Assembly: GCA_035252155.1 (NCBI GenBank)
Contig: DATFDL010000660.1
Location: forward strand, 1 to 9,504
Direction of reading: 5' to 3'
Source of the DNA: JAICLL01 sp035252155
GTDB taxonomy: Bacteria > Planctomycetota > Planctomycetia > Pirellulales > JAICIG01
Length of the DNA stretch: 9,504 nucleotides
The notes below the pieces were generated by a model that was given only the letters and a program-made list of their open reading frames with translations, did no database searches and was not told the origin of the DNA. Made by a program: the position numbers and the translations under genes. Shown piece after piece: positions 1 to 6,448 of the stretch (its first letter is position 1; each line of letters starts with the position of its first letter).

Positions 1-1340
1 CGCTCGACGATCGCCTCACGTCTGGCAAAGGCAGGATCGCGGTTTTTCTTCTTCTCGTCGACCTTGGCGCTCAGATATGGACTGAACATCGCGAACACTT
101 CGGCCGGCTTGCGCGAACGGCAGGCGGCGACGAACGCCCGACCCAGGCATTCGATCGGCAACCTGGCGTGCGCGTCGACCAGCGCCGCCTGGGCCTTGGG
201 CGGACCATCGGCCATAACCGCCGTCAAAAGCTCGATCACATCTTTGCCGCTCGGCTCGCCTGCCACAGCGGCAATTCGCTCGGCGTGGGCGAACAGGTTC
301 AATAACAATTGTTCGGTCTTGCGATCGTCGCGCCCTCGCAGGCATTCCAAGATCTGGCAAGCGCGCTCGTGGCGTTTGCCAAGGTTCTTTTTGTCGGCGC
401 CCTTGCCCGAAAGGAGCGCGTCGAATTGCTTTTCGGCCGCTTCGTGCAGAAAGGCCGTCAGCGTGGGATTGCGGCTGGCGCGGATCGGTTCGATGGCCAA
501 AGCAAACTGGGCGCTGTCAATGGCGTCGCAGAGCACCTTGACCGCATCGTCCGACTTGCTGGCGCCCAACGCCTTGAGAGCCGCGGCCCGCACGTCCTTC
601 GCTTTCGATTTGACTTGTTCCAGCAGAAACGGCAAATCGTCGGGCGAATCGCCCAGGCAGCCGATGGCGGCGATCCGCACTTCTTGCGAACCTTCGTCGA
701 GCGCTCGCCGCACGTAGGGCCGCGCAGCCTCAGCATCGAGCCGATGCATCAGCGTCAGCCGCCTGACGTGCCCCGACCGACCCTTGGGATTGAACGCCGC
801 TTGCAGTTGCGGCAAGATGGCCCGGCCGTAGAGCGGCAGCACGCGGTCGGCCACCAGGTCGCTGATCTCGGCGTACGAGTCGTCAAGCGCCGCCAAGGCC
901 GGGCCGATCAGACGCAGATCGTTAAACACTCCGCGCTCGCTGGCGTCGCGGATGATTTCGAGCCGGCCGGAGCCGGTGGTCGTCAACGCGTCTTGCAGCG
1001 GCTTGAGCATGCGGGCTGAAGCTTGCGTCTTGGGGCGAGCAATGTTGATGGTTTCGATCGGCTGTAGCTCGCCCTCGATGCCCGTCTGGCCCTGCGTGTA
1101 GAGAATGGCGTTCACCAAGGTGGCAACCTCGAGCAGCGCCGCGGCCGAAGTTTTTTCGTCACTCTCGACAAGTCGGTTGACCGCTTGGCCCACCTTGGCG
1201 AAGACGGGGGACTTTTGTCCGGCCTGCTCGAGCGGCGGCACGAGCTTCTTCAGTCGAAAGTCGCCGGGCGCCACGATGCTGCCGGCGATCGCCAGCCGTC
1301 GCACTTCGTCGTAGGTTTGAATCAGGACGGGTATGCTCAT
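1..1340 (-). CDS. HEAT-repeat protein, 3' end beyond window
   Basis: Read on the minus strand from ATG at 1340, the frame stays open for 446 codons to the left edge, so the C-terminus is missing. I translated it by hand. The protein begins MSIPVLIQTYDEVRRL and is helix-rich. Two clear HEAT-like units lie at about residues 207-227 (core EVRIAAIGCLG) and 234-258 (core DVRAAALKALG), each an acidic turn followed by an amphipathic helix. The rest is alanine/leucine-rich helix without a catalytic motif I recognise, so a scaffold or protein-binding role is inferred. The start lies 5 nt after the stop of the SWIM gene, which implies co-transcription and probably translational coupling; no Shine-Dalgarno site is visible. 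The lysine-rich stretch near the edge (DEKKKNRDP) is still in frame. No specific function can be assigned from sequence alone. Confidence 0.85.
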   Translation of the reverse strand, partial: MSIPVLIQTYDEVRRLAIAGSIVAPGDFRLKKLVPPLEQAGQKSPVFAKVGQAVNRLVESDEKTSAAALLEVATLVNAILYTQGQTGIEGELQPIETINIARPKTQASARMLKPLQDALTTTGSGRLEIIRDASERGVFNDLRLIGPALAALDDSYAEISDLVADRVLPLYGRAILPQLQAAFNPKGRSGHVRRLTLMHRLDAEAARPYVRRALDEGSQEVRIAAIGCLGDSPDDLPFLLEQVKSKAKDVRAAALKALGASKSDDAVKVLCDAIDSAQFALAIEPIRASRNPTLTAFLHEAAEKQFDALLSGKGADKKNLGKRHERACQILECLRGRDDRKTEQLLLNLFAHAERIAAVAGEPSGKDVIELLTAVMADGPPKAQAALVDAHARLPIECLGRAFVAACRSRKPAEVFAMFSPYLSAKVDEKKKNRDPAFARREAIVE

Positions 1341-1345
1341 GCGTA

Positions 1346-2791
1346 CTACAGGGTCAATCGAATCACGTCGCTGTCGGTCACGATGCTCAACGGCTTGACC
1401 CGCAATGTTCGCGCGTCGAGATCGTGCCGGAATCGCGCGATCAGGGTCTGATTTTCCAACAAGCTGCTCGGCAGCAGCGGCAGCAGGTTCGTGCTGCAGG
1501 GTTCTTCGGTCATGCCCGCGTCGGTCATCACCAGGCGTTCGCCCTCGCGACTTTCGACGACGAAATCGCGGCCGACCGCCCCGATGCGGCGATAGTTCAA
1601 GGCGCAGATGGGGTGCTTGTCGGCCAGCGGCTCTTTGAGGTGCGACTTGATCTCTTTGATGACGGCGGCGAAGTCCGCTCGTCCGTGGCCGCGGATTTTC
1701 GCCAGGTCGTCCGGAGCGATCGGGCGGGCTGTCATCGCCTCCCAGCGAACGCGGCGGTTCAAGTCGCCGGGATAAACGCACAGCTCTTTGACTTGGGCAA
1801 GCTGAAAGAAACTGTCGTCGCTCTTGATAAACTTGGCGGCTCGGTAGGGCCGAAAGTTCTGAGTGAGGTGAAGGCGGCCGTTGTTCAACTGCATCCAGAC
1901 GCCGGTATCGACGAACTCGCCGCGGGCCACGTCGTCGTGCGAGTTGAAAGCAACTTGCACGAGCTCGATGTTCTCTTCGACCAGCCCGGCTTCTTTCAGC
2001 TCGCGCAACTGCCAGGCGTGCCCCAACCAGGCCGCGATGGCGGTATCGGTTTCCGGCGCCAGTTCAGGATCGTCAAGCCGCCGCTGCAAATAGGCCCGGC
2101 CCTTGCCGATCAGGGCGTGCAGCCGGCCAAGCTGGTCGAGAGCTTCGCTGAAGACCGCATCTCGCGCGGCGCCGGTCAGCTCATCTCGGCCGTCGGCGTA
2201 AAACAATGTGGTGTAATTTCGCAGCGCCGCCTGGGCGCCGGGCAGATAGGCGTTGCCAAGCTGCTTGGCCTGCTCTTCGATGGCCTGGGCGGTTTTGGCG
2301 TTCATGTTGCCGATGCCCAGCCGCACGACGTCTTGCGTCAATTTCTCCAGCAGATCGATGCCGTCGAGCTGGGCCTTGATCTTCTTGGCCAGCGCCGACT
2401 TGTTCACCTGGCGCGGCTTGGCAGCGTCGGCCTTTTGTTTTTCGACGCGGGCGGCGGCTTTTTCGCGCTTGGCCGCAATTTCATCCGGCAAGTCTGCGGC
2501 GCTGAACTTTTTGCCCTCGAGCAGGGCATACAACAGGCCCAGCGAATGCTTGCAGGGAAACTGCCGGCTGGGGCACGTGCAGCGGTAGACCGGTTTTTCG
2601 GGCACGGCGAAGTCGGCCGAGCAGAGATACGGCGACTTGCCGCTGCCTTGACAGTGGCCGAACACCACCGCTTCGTCGGGCGAGTGATAGAACGCGACGA
2701 ACTTGTTCTTCAGCAGCAGCCCGCGGCCGTTCTTGGCCGCCTCGGCGTTTGGGGCGGCCGCCACGATAAAGTCTTCGCTGATCGAGATCAT
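1346..2791 (-). CDS. SWIM zinc-finger domain protein
   Basis: This 481-residue protein starts at ATG 2791 and ends with TAG at 1346-1348. Its N-terminal part carries a SWIM-type zinc ligand set, CxC-x6-CxH, with C71, C73, C80 and H82 (CTCPSRQFPCKH). SWIM domains chelate zinc and are thought to bind DNA or protein. A charged Lys/Ala/Glu-rich segment at about 105-140 may be a flexible or coiled-coil linker. The remaining 340 residues are helix-rich and end in a probable beta region (RTLRVKPLSIVTDSDVIRLTL). I see no enzyme motif. The gene is first in a minus-strand pair with the HEAT-repeat gene 5 nt downstream. A GAGG lies about 10 nt before the ATG, a weak ribosome site. From known gene neighbourhoods, SWIM proteins of this layout often accompany MoxR AAA+, vWA and HEAT genes; that link is inference here because the neighbours lie outside the window. 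The 488-codon plus-strand frame over it is a GC-driven shadow. Confidence 0.88.
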   Translation of the reverse strand: MISISEDFIVAAAPNAEAAKNGRGLLLKNKFVAFYHSPDEAVVFGHCQGSGKSPYLCSADFAVPEKPVYRCTCPSRQFPCKHSLGLLYALLEGKKFSAADLPDEIAAKREKAAARVEKQKADAAKPRQVNKSALAKKIKAQLDGIDLLEKLTQDVVRLGIGNMNAKTAQAIEEQAKQLGNAYLPGAQAALRNYTTLFYADGRDELTGAARDAVFSEALDQLGRLHALIGKGRAYLQRRLDDPELAPETDTAIAAWLGHAWQLRELKEAGLVEENIELVQVAFNSHDDVARGEFVDTGVWMQLNNGRLHLTQNFRPYRAAKFIKSDDSFFQLAQVKELCVYPGDLNRRVRWEAMTARPIAPDDLAKIRGHGRADFAAVIKEIKSHLKEPLADKHPICALNYRRIGAVGRDFVVESREGERLVMTDAGMTEEPCSTNLLPLLPSSLLENQTLIARFRHDLDARTLRVKPLSIVTDSDVIRLTL

Positions 2792-2848
2792 GCCGGACGG
2801 ACCTCATGTCACGATGACGTCGCGGAATCGAAGGCGACGCTGGCCGTG

Positions 2849-2877
2849 ATTGTAAGGGCGCCGGGTGCGCCAAACAA
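2849..2877 (-). promoter_or_regulatory. Candidate promoter of the SWIM-HEAT pair
   Basis: Read on the minus strand, TTGTTT (2877-2872) is followed by exactly 17 nt and then TACAAT (2854-2849). The -10 box matches the sigma-70 consensus at 5 of 6 positions and the -35 box at 3 of 6. Transcription would start near 2842, giving a leader of about 50 nt before the ATG at 2791. The spacer contains a GGCGC-N5-GCGCC dyad (2857-2871) that could be an operator. The surrounding 232-bp gap between this gene and the divergent nuclease gene (2792-3023) holds no other convincing feature. Confidence 0.4.
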
Positions 2878-3023
2878 GCGGGCACTATGATCTGCGGTCC
2901 CCGCAAGTAATGTCCAAAACCGCGACGTCAGCAAGAGGAACCTCTCGGCGATTCGGGAATTGCTTGCATGCATCGTGGCGGTTACCATCGCTTCAGCTTG
3001 CACACGTATCCGCCGTGATCTTT

Positions 3024-3971
3024 ATGCCCGACTTCGATAACGCATGGAAGGAAGCGCTCGACGTCTACTTCGAGCCCTTTATGGCCTTCTTTTTTGCCTC
3101 GGCCCACCGCGAGATTGACTGGGCGCGCGGCTTCGAAATGCTCGACAAAGAGCTGCAGCAGATCACGCCCGAATCGGAGCAAGGACGGCGTGTGGCCGAC
3201 AAGCTTGTTAAAGTCTGGCGGACCAATGGCCAAGACGAGTGGGTGCTCGTTCACATCGAGGTCCAAAGCCAACAAGAACGCGACTTCGCCGAGCGCATGT
3301 TCGTCTACAACTACCGCCTATTCGACCGGTATAACCGAAAAGTGGCCAGCTTCGCCATCCTAGGCGACAGTCGCCCAGCCTGGCGGCCGGACCGGTTCGC
3401 CTACGAATTGTGGGGAACCAAAATCGGCATCCAGTTCGCGACCGCTAAGCTGCTTGACTACGCCGACGAAGCAGCGTTGTCAGCCCATCCGAACCCGTTC
3501 GCCATCGTTGTCCTGGCGCACTTGAAGACCCTTGAAACGGCTCACGATGACGAAGCGCGGCGGGCTTCCGAAGTGCGGTTGATCAAGGGACTTTACGAAC
3601 GCGGATTCGGCGCGGAGCAGATTCGTCAATTATACCGCGTGATCGATGACATGATGGATTTACCAAAGCCGTTGGCTAAACTAGTCTGGACAGAGGTTCG
3701 CGAATTTGCAAAGGAGAAAAACATGCCACGCCTAACAGGCGCTGAGCTCTGGGGCCACGAGCAAGGCTTGGCGGAAGGGCTGGCGCAAGCGAGGGAAGAC
3801 CTCCTGGCAGGGATCGAGGCCTTGCTCGAAGTCCGCTTCGGCGCATCTGGTCTGGCGCTGCTGCCCGAAATTCGACAGGTTGAAGACTTAGAGGTTCTGC
3901 GGAAAATCCTCCAAGAGGTCAAGCAAGCCGATCAGCCCGAAGCTCTGCGCCGGATTTGGGAAAAACCTTGA
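3024..3971 (+). CDS. Rpn-family PD-(D/E)XK nuclease / putative transposase-like protein
   Basis: A 315-residue protein when started at ATG 3024 (MPDFDNAWKEALDVYFEPF). The core matches what I know of the Rpn/'PD-(D/E)XK nuclease family transposase' group: a conserved DxxWxxxL-type N-terminus, then ADKLVKVW with D59 as probable metal ligand, then VLVHIEVQSQ with the E79-x-Q81 variant of the ExK motif, then the typical RMFVYNYRLFDRY. The C-terminal part resembles the DUF4351-like tail of many cytosolic members (LLEVRFGASGLALLP). Such proteins are DNA endonucleases linked to recombination and, in E. coli, to phage defence. The frame is open back to an ATG at 2865, but those 53 extra residues are basic, low in order and unlike the family start, so 3024 is preferred; a GTG at 3015 is also possible. 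No Shine-Dalgarno site precedes 3024. The gene diverges from the SWIM operon and converges on the ABC permease with a 15-bp gap and no visible terminator. Confidence 0.85.
   Translation: MPDFDNAWKEALDVYFEPFMAFFFASAHREIDWARGFEMLDKELQQITPESEQGRRVADKLVKVWRTNGQDEWVLVHIEVQSQQERDFAERMFVYNYRLFDRYNRKVASFAILGDSRPAWRPDRFAYELWGTKIGIQFATAKLLDYADEAALSAHPNPFAIVVLAHLKTLETAHDDEARRASEVRLIKGLYERGFGAEQIRQLYRVIDDMMDLPKPLAKLVWTEVREFAKEKNMPRLTGAELWGHEQGLAEGLAQAREDLLAGIEALLEVRFGASGLALLPEIRQVEDLEVLRKILQEVKQADQPEALRRIWEKP
3711..3716 (+). promoter_or_regulatory. Strong internal Shine-Dalgarno site inside the Rpn-family gene
   Basis: AAGGAG at 3711-3716 is followed by six bases (AAAAAC) and ATG at 3723. This is the best ribosome-binding site in the window, with near-ideal spacing, and it lies within a gene whose own start has none. 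The local sequence is also A-rich and probably unstructured. Confidence 0.6.
3723..3971 (+). CDS. Predicted intragenic short form of the Rpn-family protein (C-terminal 82 aa)
   Basis: In frame with the nuclease gene, ATG 3723 would start an 82-residue protein, MPRLTGAELWGHEQG to RRIWEKP, equal to residues 234-315 of the long form. It lacks the catalytic D59 and E79/Q81, and holds only the helical C-terminal region. In E. coli, rpn genes are reported to make a short C-terminal product from an internal start that binds and blocks the toxic full-length nuclease. The arrangement here is the same in layout: a long nuclease and an internal start with a strong AAGGAG site 6 nt upstream. Expression and inhibitory function are inference. 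The alternative is that the AAGGAG is a chance result of the Lys-Glu-Lys-Asn codons; the peptide is conserved as part of the long protein in any case. Confidence 0.5.
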   Translation: MPRLTGAELWGHEQGLAEGLAQAREDLLAGIEALLEVRFGASGLALLPEIRQVEDLEVLRKILQEVKQADQPEALRRIWEKP

Positions 3972-3986
3972 ATCCCGTCTACCAAG

Positions 3987-5537
3987 TCATTCGTGCCGCA
4001 GGGCGGCGACGGGGTCGGTGGTGGCCGCGCGGCGGGCCGGATAAACGGCTGCCAACGTCGTCACGATGACGGCAAACAGCATCACCGTCGCCAAGAGCCA
4101 GGGCGGGAAGACAAAAATCGCCCCGCTCAAGTTACGCCGCATCTCTTCATTGACCAACGATCGCACCCAGGTTTCGGCCGGCGACGATAAGGCCCAGGCA
4201 ACCAGCAGGCCCAGCCCTCCGCCCGTCAGCCCGATCAGCGCGCCTTCGACCAAGAAGATGAACAGCACGTGCCGGCCGGCGGCCCCGACCGCCTTCATGA
4301 TGCCGATTTCGCGCGTCCGCTCCAGCACGCTCATCAGCATGGTGTTGGCGATGCCCAGCGCGGCCACCAGCATGGCCACCGTGGCGACGCAGGTCATCGC
4401 GCCAAAGACGAGCGACCAAATCAAGCGCTCGCGTTCGATGATTTCGAGGGCGGCGGTGCCCGTCAGGCCCAGCTTGCGGACTTGCTCAAACACACTCTTC
4501 ACGTTCTCTTCGCGATCGATGAACAGCGTGGCGTTGTAGACGCCGCGCTCGCGGTTGGCCCGCACTCGAAAGAAAAGATTGGCCGCCGTCTGATAAGGCA
4601 GCACCACGCCCTTCGAGCCGCCGAGCGACTCCCACCAGCGCCGCTCTTTCTCTTCGTCCGCCGACGGCTCACGGAGAACGCCCACAATCGGATACTCTTC
4701 GACATATTCCTCCGGCTCGTCTTCCTCGTCGGCAGACTTGCTTGCCGCGGCCTGCCGCAACAACTCACGCTCGTCCGGCGTCAGGTCGAGCTGGTCGATG
4801 ACGCCCGGCAGTTGCTCGCGGACTTTGCTGAGCAAGCCGCCTTCATCGAAGCTTGCCGGCACGCCGACCGGCTTGACCAGATAGACGTTGAGGCCCGGCT
4901 TTTGGACGTACGATTTGATCGCAATGCGGATTTTCTTGCCGAGCACATTTTCGACGGCCTCGTCATCGGCGATGCCCCAGCGGTACAGCAGCACTTCGCT
5001 GACCACCGCGCCGCGCTCGGCCGGATCGTTGAAGAATCGCCCCGCGACAATTCGCTGGGGATAAGGCTTTTCGTCCGGGCGGGCTGAGTTAATCTGCAGT
5101 CCTTCGCGGTTGTCTTCGAATCGCGCCTCGCCAAATTGCGAAGCCTCCGGCTCGACGACCTGCACGTGCTCCAGACCGGCGAGCTTTTGCAACATTTCGG
5201 GCGTGAGAAAAACACCAGGCTTTTCGGCTTCTTGTTTGGCCACAAGCGCCTCGTGAATTCGCCGGCGTTTGGCCTCCGACATTTTTCCCTTGACCACGAT
5301 TTCTTGGGCCGGCTTGGCGGGACCTTGGCCGCCCCAACGCGGTCGCACATCGATCCGCCGCAAGACATCGCCCCGCCGCGACTCGCGGTCGATGGTTTGT
5401 TGCACTCCATGATTGATCGCCAGGCTGGCCGCCAGCACGAACGCCCCGAACACCACGCCAAGCGTGGTTAACACCGTCCGAGATTTCTGTTGCCACAGCG
5501 CAACGACGGGCAGGGCAAACATATCCGCTACTCGCAT
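3987..5537 (-). CDS. FtsX/MacB-type ABC transporter permease
   Basis: A 516-residue inner-membrane permease starting at ATG 5537, supported by GGAG/AAGGA just upstream; an ATG at 5576 would add 13 residues inside the ATPase gene and is less likely. Layout is typical of FtsX/MacB proteins: TM1 at about 22-41, a large extracytoplasmic domain of about 330 residues, then TM2 (372-404), TM3 (423-450) and TM4 (478-499). The cytoplasmic motif ERTREIGIMKAVGA (406-419) after TM2 is the family hallmark that couples to the ATPase. The end, PARRAATTDPVAALRHE, is also characteristic. The extracytoplasmic domain carries an acidic, Glu-rich loop at about 269-281. The gene overlaps the ATPase gene by 10 nt, so the two are translated together. 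With the adaptor upstream it should form an exporter or mechanotransmission-type complex; the substrate is unknown. Confidence 0.92.
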   Translation of the reverse strand: MRVADMFALPVVALWQQKSRTVLTTLGVVFGAFVLAASLAINHGVQQTIDRESRRGDVLRRIDVRPRWGGQGPAKPAQEIVVKGKMSEAKRRRIHEALVAKQEAEKPGVFLTPEMLQKLAGLEHVQVVEPEASQFGEARFEDNREGLQINSARPDEKPYPQRIVAGRFFNDPAERGAVVSEVLLYRWGIADDEAVENVLGKKIRIAIKSYVQKPGLNVYLVKPVGVPASFDEGGLLSKVREQLPGVIDQLDLTPDERELLRQAAASKSADEEDEPEEYVEEYPIVGVLREPSADEEKERRWWESLGGSKGVVLPYQTAANLFFRVRANRERGVYNATLFIDREENVKSVFEQVRKLGLTGTAALEIIERERLIWSLVFGAMTCVATVAMLVAALGIANTMLMSVLERTREIGIMKAVGAAGRHVLFIFLVEGALIGLTGGGLGLLVAWALSSPAETWVRSLVNEEMRRNLSGAIFVFPPWLLATVMLFAVIVTTLAAVYPARRAATTDPVAALRHE

Positions 5538-6211
5538 AGTTCTCCATCCTTGAGGCGCACGACGCGATCGGTGCATTCACGTGCCAGCTCTTCATCGTGC
5601 GTCACCAAGATCAACGTGGCGCCATGCTCGCGGACATGATCCAAGATCAACGCGATCACCTCGCGCGCGGTGGCGCTATCGAGATTGCCGGTCGGCTCAT
5701 CGGCCAGCACGATCTCGGGCCGGTTGACCAGCGCTCGTGCCACGGCCACGCGCTGGCTTTCGCCGCCGCTCAACTGGGCCGGTCGATGGTCGAGCCGCGC
5801 GCCAAGGCCCACGGCTTCGAGCGCGCGGCCGGCTTCGGCGCGCCGTCGGCGCCGCGGCACGCCCGCGAAGATCATCGGCAGCTCGACGTTCTCTAGCGCG
5901 GTCCGCGAGGCGATCAAATTGAACGATTGAAAAATCATGCCCACGGCGTGCGCGCGGAACCGGGCCAGCTCACGGGAAGAGAGTCGATCGAGCTCGCGGC
6001 CGGCCACCGACATGCCGCCGGAGGTCGGCCGGTCGAGTCCGCCCAGCAGATTGAGGAGCGTCGACTTGCCCGACCCCGACTTGCCCAGCAGTGCCACGCG
6101 CTGGCCCCGCGGCACATCGAGCGTCACCTGCCGCAAAGCAACGACGGGCGCCGCCGCGCCGCCATAGCGTTTGGTCAATTCGACGGTACGGACGGCGACT
6201 TCAGTAATCAC
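5528..6211 (-). CDS. ABC transporter ATP-binding protein (MacB/LolD-type)
   Basis: A 227-residue ATPase with every expected motif: Walker A GKSGSGKST (43-51), Q-loop Q95 in FQSFNL, signature LSGGESQ (147-153), Walker B IVLADEP with catalytic E172, D-loop NLDSAT, and switch H205 in VTHD. The arrangement VELTKRYG to KDGEL and the closely spaced Q-loop place it with the LolD/MacB/FtsE subgroup that drives FtsX-like permeases. The start is GTG at 6211; an in-frame TGA at 6224-6226 excludes any further upstream start. No Shine-Dalgarno site is visible. Its last codons overlap the permease start (ATGCGAGTAG). Upstream, a 237-nt gap with a large palindrome separates it from the adaptor gene of the same strand. 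Energises the exporter at the inner face of the membrane. Confidence 0.95.
   Translation of the reverse strand: MITEVAVRTVELTKRYGGAAAPVVALRQVTLDVPRGQRVALLGKSGSGKSTLLNLLGGLDRPTSGGMSVAGRELDRLSSRELARFRAHAVGMIFQSFNLIASRTALENVELPMIFAGVPRRRRRAEAGRALEAVGLGARLDHRPAQLSGGESQRVAVARALVNRPEIVLADEPTGNLDSATAREVIALILDHVREHGATLILVTHDEELARECTDRVVRLKDGELCE
5542..5551 (-). promoter_or_regulatory. Ribosome-binding site of the permease gene
   Basis: Read on the minus strand, AAGGA (5551-5547) and GGAG (5545-5542) lie 9 and 4 nt before ATG 5537, within the last codons of the ATPase gene. This decides the permease start in favour of 5537 over 5576. Confidence 0.55.
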
Positions 6212-6230
6212 AACTGTTGAATGTCAAAAC

Positions 6231-6418
6231 TGCCTGCGTGCCACGGCATCCGCCGTGGCGCGGTTGGCATCGAGTCCACGCGCGACGCAAATCGCCGCGG
6301 CGGACGCCGTGCCCGGTCGGGCCGAAGAGCGGTTCCGCACGGCGTCCATCGCAGCGAATCTCGCGGTGTGCGCATGGGACGTCGCTCGCGCTGCGACGGA
6401 TGCCGTGGCACCCTGGCA
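6231..6418. repeat. 188-bp imperfect palindrome (foldback / MITE- or REP-like element)
   Basis: Checked base by base, position i pairs with position 6649-i from 6231 to 6312 against 6418 to 6337, without any gap. Of 82 positions, 57 are Watson-Crick and 9 are G-T pairs. The outer core is an exact 15-bp match (6238-6252 against 6397-6411) and the inner core an exact 11-bp match (6302-6312 against 6337-6347), leaving a loop of about 24 nt. The left arm also contains its own small hairpin (6240-6259). The element fills most of the 237-nt gap between the adaptor and ATPase genes (6212-6448). It has no credible ORF and no clear target-site duplication. It could be a non-autonomous mobile element, or a long transcript hairpin that sets the ratio of adaptor to ATPase; both are inference. 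Confidence 0.8.
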
Positions 6419-6448
6419 AATCCTTGGATTCCACCATCCATAACTGCA

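Noticed and set aside
16..360. 114-codon minus-strand open frame at the left edge
   Set aside because: Out of frame with the HEAT-repeat gene, Arg-rich, without features; the real frame is open through the edge.
1424..2890. 488-codon plus-strand open frame over the SWIM gene
   Set aside because: Antisense shadow in GC-rich DNA. The minus-strand frame has a SWIM motif and sensible composition, whereas this one shows no domain.
2865..3023. 53-residue N-terminal extension of the Rpn-family protein
   Set aside because: Low-order basic sequence with no likeness to the family start, which fits MPDFDNAWKEAL at 3024.
3972..3986. Possible bidirectional terminator between the convergent nuclease and permease genes
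   Set aside because: Only 15 bp, with no stem and no T-tract.
4269..5087. 272-codon plus-strand open frame over the permease gene
   Set aside because: Antisense shadow; the minus-strand frame has four membrane helices and the EIGIMKAVGA motif.
6222..6227. Consensus -35 hexamer TTGACA on the minus strand upstream of the ATPase gene
   Set aside because: No acceptable -10 box lies 15-18 nt downstream, and the start site would fall inside the ATPase coding region.
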